The notes below the pieces were generated by a model. It did not search any database, was not told the origin of the DNA, and saw only the letters and a list, made by a program, of their open reading frames with translations. DNA of 64,000 nucleotides from Punctularia strigosozonata HHB-11173 SS5 (Eukaryota > Basidiomycota > Agaricomycetes > Corticiales > Punctulariaceae). The position numbers were made by a program, and so were the translations under genes. Positions 37,737-48,526 of the stretch are shown piece after piece. Every line of letters starts with the position of its first letter. Within the stretch, counting starts at the first letter, position 1. Location of the stretch: positions 1-64,000 of the forward strand of contig NW_006767448.1 of NCBI RefSeq assembly GCF_000264995.1. The letters are read 5' to 3'.

Positions 37737-38579
37737 GATTGGCGGTGGCTAGGTTGTGTAGGGGAGATGTCAATAGCGATCCAGTGGCAAGGTCAACTGT
37801 CGGGAGCGAGGGATAGCACAGCGAGTCTCAGAGGTCTTTATATCTAGAGCGATGCTAATAGTAGATCATGCTGTCGTGTAAAGGTTCTTGGAGGTAGTTG
37901 CACCGCTTGCGGCTCGCGTTATTTGAAAAATCCGGAAGACCTCAGTCGCTGGTCGCAAGCCCGGCGAGTAGCAACAAGTCGCAGAATCCGGTGCCAAACT
38001 GTACTGTCGAGTGGCACACTAAATCGTTGAACGGGAACAAAGGAGAAAACAAGGAGAACCGGAGTGGCGGTGCAGCCCGCTTTGCCTTTTTCGTCGGCCG
38101 CAAGCTCTTGTACTGTAGAAGGTCACCATCTCAGTCTTAGCACTTTACTCTTACTGCTACGAGCGCTTGAATTGCAGCTCATAATTGTTTGAAGCGAGAT
38201 GGTTCATGGTCTCATCTCGCTTTCGTACCTGACCGACCTAGCTCCCATGTCCGAGGCTGCAGTCGCGTTCCATGACAGCCGCGGTCCTGCTCTCTAACGT
38301 CGACCACTCTCACAGAGCCATGACATAATTCAGGTACTGGGCGACGACACCTATTGCCTATCCTGCCGAATTCTGGTCTGTGTCTAGTCGCTAGAATCCA
38401 GAGGATGATTGAGAGAGCCCATGCATCGTTTTTTATCCGACGGCTTTCCTACAACGAGCCATACAGAAACGCGCGCATTTCCCCAAGCACGCGACCACCC
38501 TATCCACTGCAAACGCTGTCGAGCTCACGTATGATCAGCGTGACCGGCTAGCAAAGGACCGCGCCACATCTCGCAGCTA
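37737..38579. other. Intergenic, SNF2 upstream region
   Basis: No firm gene. On the minus strand an open frame from about 38128 downward encodes a Lys/Arg-rich peptide that could be a first exon of the SNF2 gene, but no clean splice pair was confirmed. The rest holds nothing I recognise. Confidence 0.45.
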
Positions 38580-38918
38580 TCAAGACTGCATCAGCGACGG
38601 ACCTCTTACGACAACGTGAGACGACGTACGGCACACCTCCAGGCAAGTGTCCACGCAATCCGGATTGTCCGGCTGGTTTGCGGCGCAGCAGGCCTGGCAT
38701 CCTGGAAGGCATGTCTGCGGGCGCGCGATGACAATATCAGCTTGCGGAGCATCACATGAACAAGGGCGACGCACACCGCCTACAGGCGGCTTCACGGTTT
38801 TGCAGCCCGTCTGGCGCGGGTCGAGCGACCACGCCGAGGCCGTGGCGAGGAGGGAGAGGAGCAAGACCAGCGACATGAGGATAGACGCAACGGAGATTGG
38901 GCCAGCTGATACACGCAT
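38580..38918 (-). CDS. Small secreted cysteine-rich protein
   Basis: Predicted 112-residue secreted protein. The chosen ATG at 38918 is followed by a clear signal peptide (VASILMSLVLLLSLLATASA). The mature part has ten cysteines: one near GCKTV, CSC, CLPGC, a CC pair, and CVDTCLEVC. The end is doubtful: a GTACGT donor just after the last CLEVC and an acceptor 46 bases on would give a different tail containing two more cysteines, making twelve. No family was recognised. Size, signal and cysteine pattern fit a fungal effector-like or surface protein. A longer frame back to 39311 exists but its residues before the signal peptide look non-coding. Confidence 0.65.
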   Translation of the reverse strand: MRVSAGPISVASILMSLVLLLSLLATASAWSLDPRQTGCKTVKPPVGGVRRPCSCDAPQADIVIARPQTCLPGCQACCAANQPDNPDCVDTCLEVCRTSSHVVVRGPSLMQS

Positions 38919-39771
38919 TGTGGGCGACGAGACAACAAGGGGGTTGCGACGCTGGGTTGGCCTTACCTGCGTATGCATCCTCGCTCCTTTTACCTGATGG
39001 TCCCGCTTGACGAGGGGGAGGGTGAGATGAATAGTGTTAGACGGGCCTTTTGGTGTACCTGTGATGCACATGTTTGTGCTAGATGCAACTTGACAGATGG
39101 ACGTACCGGGGGAATATCTGGCTGAGAAGGACAAAGACAGCCTTCGATGCAATAGGTGAGGATCTTGCTCGTAAGTACCGCACGTACCCTCGGAAGGTAC
39201 CACCAAACGGAGGCTGTCAGCTGTACGGGGCGCAGATGCACAAACGCAGCGATTTTCCGACATTACGGCAGGACGAACAGCGCCTGCAGCTGGAAACCTG
39301 TACATCAACATCTCGATTGCTCGCTATCTATATATTCCACCGTTGAGTGTCGAGCGCGATAGGTGGGCCAGATCAGCGGGGCTGGCGTATCGCTCAGGTA
39401 CGAATGCTCGTGAGGAGAATGACCGTGCACGAGATATGATAGTCCGAGGGAAAAAAGAATGAGCTCTTTGATCACAACACCAGCTCTCTGAGATGCGTGA
39501 GACGACCCGGAAGAAGAGTCTACAGTTGCGCATGTGCTTCTTATACGACTAATACACTGCTTTATACACCTTCGACGACAAATATAACGAAGATAGCCTA
39601 AACCCAGAGATTGTCGGTTCCCGCATAACCCCTTCTGAATGTGGACACAAATAGAAAACGCCCTTCCAGGGACGGAGATGAACGAAAGCTCTCATCGAAG
39701 AACGAAGTACGCGGAGAGGAAAAGGGCGAGCAGGAGAAGCAATCGCGTTGAACCTAAATGGAGCAAGCAGG
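38919..39771. other. Intergenic region
   Basis: Contains the presumed promoter of the small secreted protein and the 3' end of the His-rich gene. An open minus-strand frame at 39549-39771 may be 3' UTR or a further exon of that gene. No other feature was seen. Confidence 0.4.
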
Positions 39772-40599
39772 TCAAATGCTTGAAACGCCGATGAAGACCC
39801 TATTTTGCTCACCAGAGGCGTTTGATATTACGGACAACGCCTGCTGCCAATAGTTGTTGACGGTGTCGTGGTATACGATTTCCTTCGGGGAAATCGATCG
39901 CGCTCCGTGTGGTGTAGATTGTCCGCTATCCTCCGAATCAAAGTGCTGATAACCGGTAAATTGGCGCTTGGGCACGAGTTCCAGGAGGCGGGAATGGGAC
40001 TGATGTCGATCATGACTCGTAGGATACGGGGTAGAAGGTCCGGATGACGTCGAAGAACTGGAGCTGAAGGTGCTGGACGTCGTGGTGGATGACCACGACG
40101 ACCCGTTGGACGAGCCTCGCGTGAATGGCGGCCTTCGAGGATGGAAATCGAAGGCGGATGCCGAAGGGGAGTGGTACACGGGGCGGGAGGGGTCGGGGGA
40201 CGACGTGCGCGTGGTGGGCCAGCTTGCGTTGGGGAAAGCAAGACTCGGCTGGTCGACTATCGGTTCTCCGTCGTGAATGGGCGAATTGAGGTGATCTGAG
40301 GACGGGTGGTGCGAGTCGTACGACCGCGAATGCCTCGCCCCCAAATGCACGCCGGCATAATGCGCGTCAACGAGGGCGGGATGAATTTCATACAAGACAG
40401 CGTCCGAATGAGCGTGGACGAGGTGAGGGTGGTGAGGATGAGAGCCGTCCTCTGCGTCGTCGAACAACGGGTTGAAGTGGTGGTGGTGATGGTTGTACGG
40501 GTCCGCGCCGCCGTCGAAGGTATAGGCGTGGTGAGGATGGGGCATGCTGTGGCCGGGCATATTATCGATTATCCCTTGCGCCGCCGGGGGCCAAACCAC
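39772..40599 (-). CDS. Hypothetical His/Ser-rich protein
   Basis: Open frame of 275 residues with strong low complexity. The first 80 residues are His-rich (PHPHH and HHHHH runs), the middle is Ser/Pro/Thr-rich with a long Ser run near residue 170, and the C-terminus is more ordered (LLELVPKRQFTGYQHFDSED, then ISPKEIVYHDTVNNYWQQAL). No domain was recognised. A GTGAGC donor near residue 265 followed by an acceptor about 80 bases on could extend the protein into 39549-39745. The ordered tail could be a conserved fungal motif or the start of a domain lost to a missed exon. Confidence 0.55.
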   Translation of the reverse strand: MVWPPAAQGIIDNMPGHSMPHPHHAYTFDGGADPYNHHHHHFNPLFDDAEDGSHPHHPHLVHAHSDAVLYEIHPALVDAHYAGVHLGARHSRSYDSHHPSSDHLNSPIHDGEPIVDQPSLAFPNASWPTTRTSSPDPSRPVYHSPSASAFDFHPRRPPFTRGSSNGSSWSSTTTSSTFSSSSSTSSGPSTPYPTSHDRHQSHSRLLELVPKRQFTGYQHFDSEDSGQSTPHGARSISPKEIVYHDTVNNYWQQALSVISNASGEQNRVFIGVSSI

Positions 40600-41584
40600 T
40601 GTAACTCGGTGCGTGAAACGAGGCGAAGAGGTTGCTTATGTAGGACCGTGCATGAGGGCGCTGCCGATCCAGCGGGCGCGCAGTAACCTTGCTGATCAGA
40701 CAGACCGGGGCGGCACGGCTTTACACACCTTCTCCCACGTGAATCCGGAGGATATTGACAGCCCCCCTGCAAATGCGAATGTTTGGATGCTTGGCTGAAC
40801 TAGGGCTGAACAAATATTAGATCGAAATCCGCTGCAGGGAGCTGGCACGCGTTTGACGATGCCGAAGGTCTCGGGATGGTCAAGTTCAGGATTCCGGTCG
40901 GTTCGGTGTATCGTCAGGACGAGATGACTGTACCCATTGACGGATCGAATGAAATTAGACACCCTTATGAGAACGAACATGATTGGTCCGCAATGAACCG
41001 GGGATAGTCGGTCCGCAATGGCCGAACCCATGCCGATCCGGCAGCCTTTCGGAGTTCGATGCTCTACGCTCGGCGTCAAACTCTTGCATCGGCACAGGAG
41101 CGTTTCTTCCAACCCAATCGCGTTGTCTGCACTCGAGAACCCGTCATCGAATCAGGGCCCCAGTGCGTCATACGATGACTCGGTTAGTGTCATGGTCTTC
41201 TTCGACGATCTAGGTTCTAACAATCTGGTCATGATATTGATTACCATCCTCTGTTATGCACTGGAAAAAGGCGGGTGCCCCGCGCCTTCACCTTGCATTG
41301 CCATTGCACGAGTAGATTGCATTCTTAAAAAAAGAGTTTGACACGGTAAAAGCGCATCGCCACGAACTTAGCACCGCCACGGTTACTGATGCTTACTAAT
41401 TACCGGCATCCGAGATACCTGAGCAAGCTCAGGTAACCATCCAACAATGCCTCAGTGTCGCAACTGTGCTTTTTAAGACCAGTCAAGTAGACCGGTTCGG
41501 TGCGCACGAATTCCGGGAACGAGCCGATGTCTATTTTCTTACAAGTGGATAACGGAGCTCAGTAATATGCATTCATGATGATAG
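40600..41584. other. Intergenic region
   Basis: About 1 kb without a convincing gene, between the His-rich gene's 5' end and the histidine kinase 3' end. No repeats or RNA genes were recognised. Confidence 0.5.
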
Positions 41585-44500
41585 TCATCGCGACGTGAAT
41601 GTGCGGACGATCTCTGCTACTTCAGCCTTTGAATAGGGTTTCCGCAAGCTGACGATATGGCTCAGCGTGCGATCCGGATGTCCGACGGAATACAGGCGAA
41701 CTCACAATCCGTCCATGCCCATGGCGCTCGACATGTCCGCATACTGTTGCCTCGCGTTGGCCGTGACGCTAAAGCTCCGAATGAGTCGTAGAGCAACCGT
41801 GCATCGTATCGTCACTCACGCTACTATTCGATGTCGGAGGGGATACCTCCCATCGGCTTCTGCTGCGCGAATCTTCTGAGTTGCTTGGAGGCCGTCGATC
41901 ACTGGCCTGTTGTGGATTTGGATTAGCTGCAATCCGTCAGGAATCGCGCGACGATTTCTCACATTTCAAGACTGCAAATCGTTATTAGATACTTACTCTA
42001 GGAGACGACTGCGAGAGGCTCACTCACTCCATGAGTATCAGGTCGAATGCAGGAGTATCCGGTTCGCAAATAAGAGCATCTATCTTCGCAATGCAGTCTG
42101 CGCCGTCATTGGCAGTTATCTAGACATGCCAAGAAGATCCTTCGAGTACAAAAATGGGCCAAGTTATAGCGCTTACGACGTCGCAGTCCAAGCCCCTCAA
42201 GATCCTCGAGAGTAGTTTCTGATTGATTTTGTTGTCTGGGGAAATCGTCATATCTATGCGTAGAGCCCAGGTTGTGACTCACCTTCTACGACCAACACGC
42301 GCGGGCGCGAGGAGTGTTGCTGATGTTCGTGTACAAAGACGTTTCCGTGGCTGTTTGGTAGGATGTTCTGCGTGAAGCCGTCTGTTAGAATACTGAAGCC
42401 TGAAGCCTAGTCCAAGGATACTCGTAAGTATGAACATTTGCTAGTGAGCACAACGCATACTTCGTTATCGCTGCTCTCGTGTATGCGATCAAGCTGCCCG
42501 CGTTTGACTTTGATGTGGAATCGGAATACTGTTTCGACAGTTACTACTTCTGAGTGTTCGGAATTGACGGCAAAGCTTGCCTGTTCCGACGTCTTTCTCG
42601 CTCTGTAGACTTATTTTGCCACCCTGCAATTCAACTAACCTTCGCGATATCCAGAGGCCGAGCCCGATGCCACCGAACTCGCTAACACTACAGGTTAGCA
42701 GTGCTCGACGGATTCTTTCGACCAGCTCACCGATATGTCTTGGGCGAGGCTTGCGCAAATCTCCGAAAGATGCGGCTCTGCTCCTCGGCAGTCATGCCGT
42801 GACCTGTATCGCTGACGGCTACGTGAAGTAAGACTGGAGCACCCTCTTCGGAGTCGTTCGTGCAGTAATTTGAAACCTTGCAGAGAGGAAGAAGTTCGTC
42901 CCCTGGGGCCCCGTCATCTTGTTCCCCGTCCGGATCGTCTATGACTCGTGTTGCACCAAGTCGAACGCGAATCCGACGTGTCGGCATGTTCTCCGTGAAC
43001 TTTATCGCATTGGAAAGCAGATTGACACAGCTGGCGAACGCCGTTAGCATAGCGATGACGAGACAGTCGTGAACCGACATCTGATTGAACCGGCCTTCGT
43101 CCCCTACTACGGCGCCGATATGATCTAATGACGAATCTCGCTCGTAGATGAGGTCGATATGCTTTGCCCGAACCTCCAAAGCAAATTGTTCTGAGATCAA
43201 TGGCGCCACAGATCAGATACGAATTTTTGAATGCGTTAAGTTGACTCACTGATAGTGCATTGTATCGTCTCTTCAGCATCAAACTCCGTGTCCACGAGCG
43301 TAATCAGATGACCACCTAAGAGAACATGTCACAATCAGGTGTCATGCGTGGCGACTCTCACATACTGAGTTTAGATATGTGAAGCACGTCTATCTGACTA
43401 TGAGCAAGTCAACCTCGAATGCTCATGTGGATATACGCACCGTCTTCTCAGAGTAAGGTGAGCACGTGGATAGGACAAGCATATTAAATGGCGCACCCGC
43501 TATACGTTTTTGATGTCTACTGCACAGGATGATGGTTTCAACCGCTTCCAAATCTTCGTCGAGGTCGGCTTGAAGTGGTTGGCAAAATTCTGCGAATTCC
43601 GACCACCGAGGGTCTTGCCGAAGATGCTCTTGTATGCTTTTGATGCGCCGGAGAGATTCTCCAAGAAGCTCTGCGCAGTTCGAGATCGCATTCAGTGGAT
43701 TTCGGAGCTGGTGACATCAGGCATCAGTAGGTTTGCAACGTTTGTTTCCGAAGGCGTACTTCATGGCAAGTGATGTCGATGAACTGTTCTTGCAGCTGCC
43801 GATTCTGTTCCGCCTCTTCCCTATTTTCAGCCTCTTAGTCGTTACAGGACCACTCATTTGCGAAACCGCAACATGCCTTCGCGCACGTTCAGATGCCATA
43901 GACTCCCGTTGCAGTTCGCGGAGCATTGTGATATCGGTGAACACACCCACAAACCCCGTCTGAGGATCCCGTCAACTCACAGCACCCTGTTTAGAGTAAA
44001 CCACTCACGCATTCGCCGTCGCCATCCAGCTCCGGCTGCAAATCATAACTTCAGAGCTATGTTAGGTCAGCGCAATCGGTCGGGTTAGAAACTCACGCGA
44101 TATCAACGATCAGACCGGTTAAGCGATCGCGGATGCGAGTCTCCAAAGGCACGGAGAACCCTACACCCTCAGCAATAGCCTTGAGGTAGAGTTGAACCGC
44201 ATGCTCGCGATCGTCGGGATGAAGCACATTGGGCCATTCTTGAGCTCCGTTGAGAATGCGTCATAGGCAATTCGGAGCACTCGCCTTCTAGTTCATCGAG
44301 ACCGAGTTGCGTTGTTTGTAACCATCGTCGATTGGCATAGATAATTTTTCCTTCCCGATCACATCGGTGCACACCCACTGGAGCCATACGTGTAGGGTAG
44401 CGCAACTTATTCGACAATCCAAAGCGTACCTTGTAGCAGATCGCTGAGCCTTCGGAATGTCTCCCTGGATTCTTCCAAGGCCTGAGTACGCTAGTTCGAC

Positions 44501-47500
44501 CGGCGTGTCATTCTTAAGTTGCAAGCAAGGAGTTCGCTTCAAACCTCTTCAACGCGAGCCCGGAGTTCTGATTGTATGGCAGCCCATTGGAGATGTGCGT
44601 GAGATCGAAGGAGAAGCTCCCTGGTCGAAAAGGGCTTCGTCAGGTGGTCTGACGTAGTGACGTAGTAAATCAGAACACGTTGAAGTCAGCAATGCGAGTA
44701 GAAGGCTGACCGTCAGCTCCCGCTATCAAGCTTTCTATGCCCGTCTTCTCTCCAGCATACGCGCTCAACAAGATGATGCGCATCCCAATGAACCGCTCAT
44801 CACTTCGTATCGCTTTGACCAGTTCCTGGCCATCCATGCGAGGCATGATGACGTCGGATATCAGTAGATCATATGAGTTTGGATCTGCTTGCAACATCTC
44901 CCATGCCGCTTGGCCATCACCGACTTCGCAGACATCCCAGTACCTGGAGAGAATGCTCCGGATGAATGTGCGCATGTCGGCGTTGTCATCCGCGAGTAGT
45001 ATGCGAGCGCGCGCGCGATTGCCGAAGACAATGGGAGGGAACATAGGAGTCGTTTCGCCGCTGTCTTCGTCGGACCATCGTTGATCAGGATCAACTTCAG
45101 TAGACGGGATGACGACTGGAATGAGCATAGAGTCCGGAATCTAGGGCCACAGTTCAGCGTAGCCTGTTTGAATGAGTATATCTCACGAACCACGTCGACT
45201 TTGCTATCATTGCGTGAGCTCCCTTTCTCTTCAGACGGCGGAAGCAAAGAATGAGATGGCAAATGAGAGTAACCCAGGGGCAAGCGAACTAGAAAAGCGA
45301 GAATGATGCATCGTGCAGAATGTTCATCTCATGTAACGTACTTTGGAAGGTGCTTCCTTTATCCGGAACACTGGACATGGCATGAGAGCCACTGAACGCC
45401 AGACCGAATGTAACTTGCTAACCTTTTCACGGTTATCTTTCCCCCATGCGCTTTGACAAGTTCGGCTGTCAGGCTTAAACCTATGCCTGATCCTTCCACG
45501 CTGCGCGCCCTGAGGTTCTCAATCCGCGTAAACCTGTCGAAGATAGTGCCAAGATGTTCCTTCTGTATACTGGGAAAAGCAGACATCAGGAGTGATAATG
45601 AGGTGACCATTGCGATGAAATATTACCCAATGCCAGTATCCGAGATCTCGAAAAAGAACTCATCCTCATGGGCGTAAATGTGGGCATGAATTCCACCCTC
45701 AAAGGTGAACTTGAAAGCGTTGCTCATGATGTTAAAGACAATCTGCGAAATATCAGTTCGGGGTTCCATGCCCCAGCACATGAACTTACCTGCTCCCATT
45801 TCTCGGTGTCCACCCACACCAAACAGTCATCCGAGGCACGATTATCCACTTTCAACTCCATCCCGGCATTCTCTATTGCGCTACGGAAGCAACAGACCAG
45901 CTCCGCGGTGACTTTTCCCAGAGACACAGGGGTGAATCGAGCACTGAGTTTACCCGCTTCGGCACGAGAGAACTGATGAATCGTCAGTTATGATTGCGAT
46001 TGTCAATATCATGACCGCTTACTTCCAGGATGGAGTTGACTAAACGGAGCAATCTCTTAGCGTTACCGGTGATCAACGAGATCTGTGCTTGCTGCGACGG
46101 GGTGAGCCTCGTGTCGGAGCCCAGAACTTGCGCCGGACCCAGGATCAACGTGAGCGGCGTCCCTGGGTAGTGCGAGGTCAAATCCGATACCGTGTGTATC
46201 TCATTGCCAGTGAGGCATCGCTTACGAAGTTCGTGACTGACACCGGTGAAGAACGCAGTTTTGGCTCTGTCAAGTGCCGCTAGTTCCTCACTCCTGTAGG
46301 TATCGATGAGTGGGGATCTCGATCCAGTTTTATGATAACCCGGTAGCGTACCGTCGCACTTCGTCCTCGTAGCTTTTGACCATGGTCGCGCTTAAGCTCA
46401 ACTGTCTCTCGAGAACAGACATGAACGCCTTGAACTGCGGTCCCCAAGGCGCAGCCGGGTTCAACAAGAAGATGGTGCATCCCAGTACTTCACAGCCATG
46501 CTTTAGCGGGATGCAGATAGCTCTGCTCGGACGAGCTCTCGCAACTCCTCGATGAGGTACGTCCGCGAGGAAGCGGTCCAGGACCTGCGCTTCGACCCAC
46601 GTCCCAGTTCGGCACATCTTCCGAATAGCATCGTCCCACAAGATGTCGTGCACAGTCGGAGAAGCCTCGTCTTCGATGTCGATATCGATCCGCATTGGCG
46701 CGAGAGCGCAGCCAGCCGAACACCCGACAGTCTCCTCTAGGGAAAAATTGAATCGGGTCGACTCCAAGGACGCCTGTGAGTTCGATGTCATGGATGCAGA
46801 TCCGACGGACGAAGAGTTGGAGGTGTTGAAAGCGTCGTCGTCCGTCGGCAAAATCGTTCGGGTGTACGCGAGGCAATACGGTAGGTCGTGGTCCAGCTGG
46901 CGAAGAACGTCACAGGACATGCGGCATAGATCGGATATACGTCTAGCGCTCAGCAGCCGAGATCCTAGGTCGGATAGAGTGGAAATACGTCGCATGCCGA
47001 TGGGATCTTGTTTCTGTGATTGTTCGTATAATATGAGCTGAATAGCGATGACTTCATAATCGTCGTATATAGGTGTATAAGACCACGACGCGTAGACCTG
47101 GCTTCGACATCAGACCAATACACTCGTCCTGCCAAATCGCGCTCACCTCCTCAAGACTATTGGGTCCGTCTGAAAGGCGATCGAAGAATAGCAAATCGTT
47201 CTCACGATAGTAGCTTCGGCCCTGAAGAGCCTGCCTCAGAGGCACTTCGATCGAATCCCATATCTCAGCCCAGACCTCCTCCGCAGGTCGTCCCAGAGAG
47301 CGAGGATGTTTACCTGGTCCGAGTACAGGTTTGAACGCGTCGTTGTACATCACCAGGTGCTCTTCCCCGACGTACAAGGACATAGGTGTGGGGTTGCGAA
47401 GCATGCAGCCAACAAAACTGACCAGAGATTGCGACCACGTCTCGAGCGCGCCCAAGGACGTAGATGCCCAATCGAATCCCCTGACGAGGTCGCCCATCTC

Positions 47501-48088
47501 ACCTCCGCCTGTCTGCATGCAGATGAACCTCTTCTGCTCGTACCAAGGAAGACGGATCATCGGCCGCGCTGTAGGTTCAGGCACGGACAGTACATTTTGG
47601 GATTGGTGATCCTGGCCCACGACCAAAACGCGCTCCCCATCCCCGGTGACAGTCCACAAGAGCGCCGAACCCGGCCCCGCCTGCGGGAATTTGGTCACCA
47701 GCCTCGACGGAACGTCTGCGAAGTCGTGAAGTCGCGTCGTAACTTGGGAGATCAGGTCGCCCCCTGAGATAGCATGTGTCGCTGCCCAAGCCTCGAGAGA
47801 AGGGTTCGAGTATAGGAGTTGACCGATGGAATCGAAGAGTAGTGCTGGCAGTCGGTAGATATGTAGGAAACCAAGGAGGTCGTTGTCAGAGCACATACCG
47901 CCCCAAACCGCGATAGTGGCGGGGTACAAAGTGCAGCAGTAGGGATCGACACTCTTGTGAACTATAGGGGCCTCAACTCGGGTTGTACCGAACCTGCGAC
48001 CGTACACGCTACAGCTGCATTTTTTCGTGCATTTGACATCGGTACGACACTCGTCCATGATATTGAAATTGTTCGGCCGGCTATTCAA
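41585..48088 (-). CDS. Dual hybrid histidine kinase
   Basis: Sensor with two complete kinase-receiver units, a class known from basidiomycetes. Domains in order: PAS-like N-terminus with LPALLFDSIGQLLYSN; a second PAS-like segment containing FDWASTSLGALETW and MYNDAFKPVLGPGKHPRSLG; GAF-like (46330-46995); HK1 with H-box FFTGVSHELRTPLTLILGP (intron-split near 46200), N-box NIMSNAFKFT and G-box SDTGIG and GSGIGLSL; REC1 with LLADDN, phospho-acceptor LLISDVIMPRMDG near 44830 and TKPF; PAS near 44350; HK2 with H-box DITCHELRNPLNA near 43740-43670, N-box NLLSNAIKFTE, SDTGHGM and GGIGLGLW; REC2 with DLEMPVIDG near 41970, VTANAR and RKPYSKAEVAEIV before the stop. Phosphorelay to an Ypd1-like protein is expected. 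The 5' end is uncertain. REC2 needs a 9-nt exon. Confidence 0.88.
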
Positions 48089-48526
48089 CGGCCGGTGCGA
48101 CTACCCAGTTTACATAGTTACGCCGGGCGTCGGAACACGCCCTCATGCTCTAGGCTTTCAACATGTGTACATATGTCGGAAAATCGGTGGGACGTTGCGG
48201 TGCTGCGCCGGGAGGAAGTGGCAGAGAAAGGGTGTTTTGACTGTGGGGATAACCAACACACCGGTGCGCTAGCCATACTCGGGTCTCGAAAGTAATTCCA
48301 TTGCAATAATTATCGCCATGGATGGCAGATAGAGGCTACCCGAGCGGCGATCTTGCAGGGCAGAGTATCCCGTTTTAGCATGGCGGTGAAACGTAATGAT
48401 TACTCTATTTATACACAAATTATACAGAGAGGGAGAACTCAAAACAGAGAATCGATCAACAGCGCAGTACACGATGCTTCCAACATGGGGGCTTACCAGC
48501 TCGCATATGGGGAGACGACGAGTCCT
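48089..48526. other. Intergenic, histidine kinase upstream
   Basis: No gene recognised. It lies between the proposed start of the histidine kinase and the stop of the carboxypeptidase-like gene, both on the minus strand. A further 5' exon of the kinase could lie here. Confidence 0.4.
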
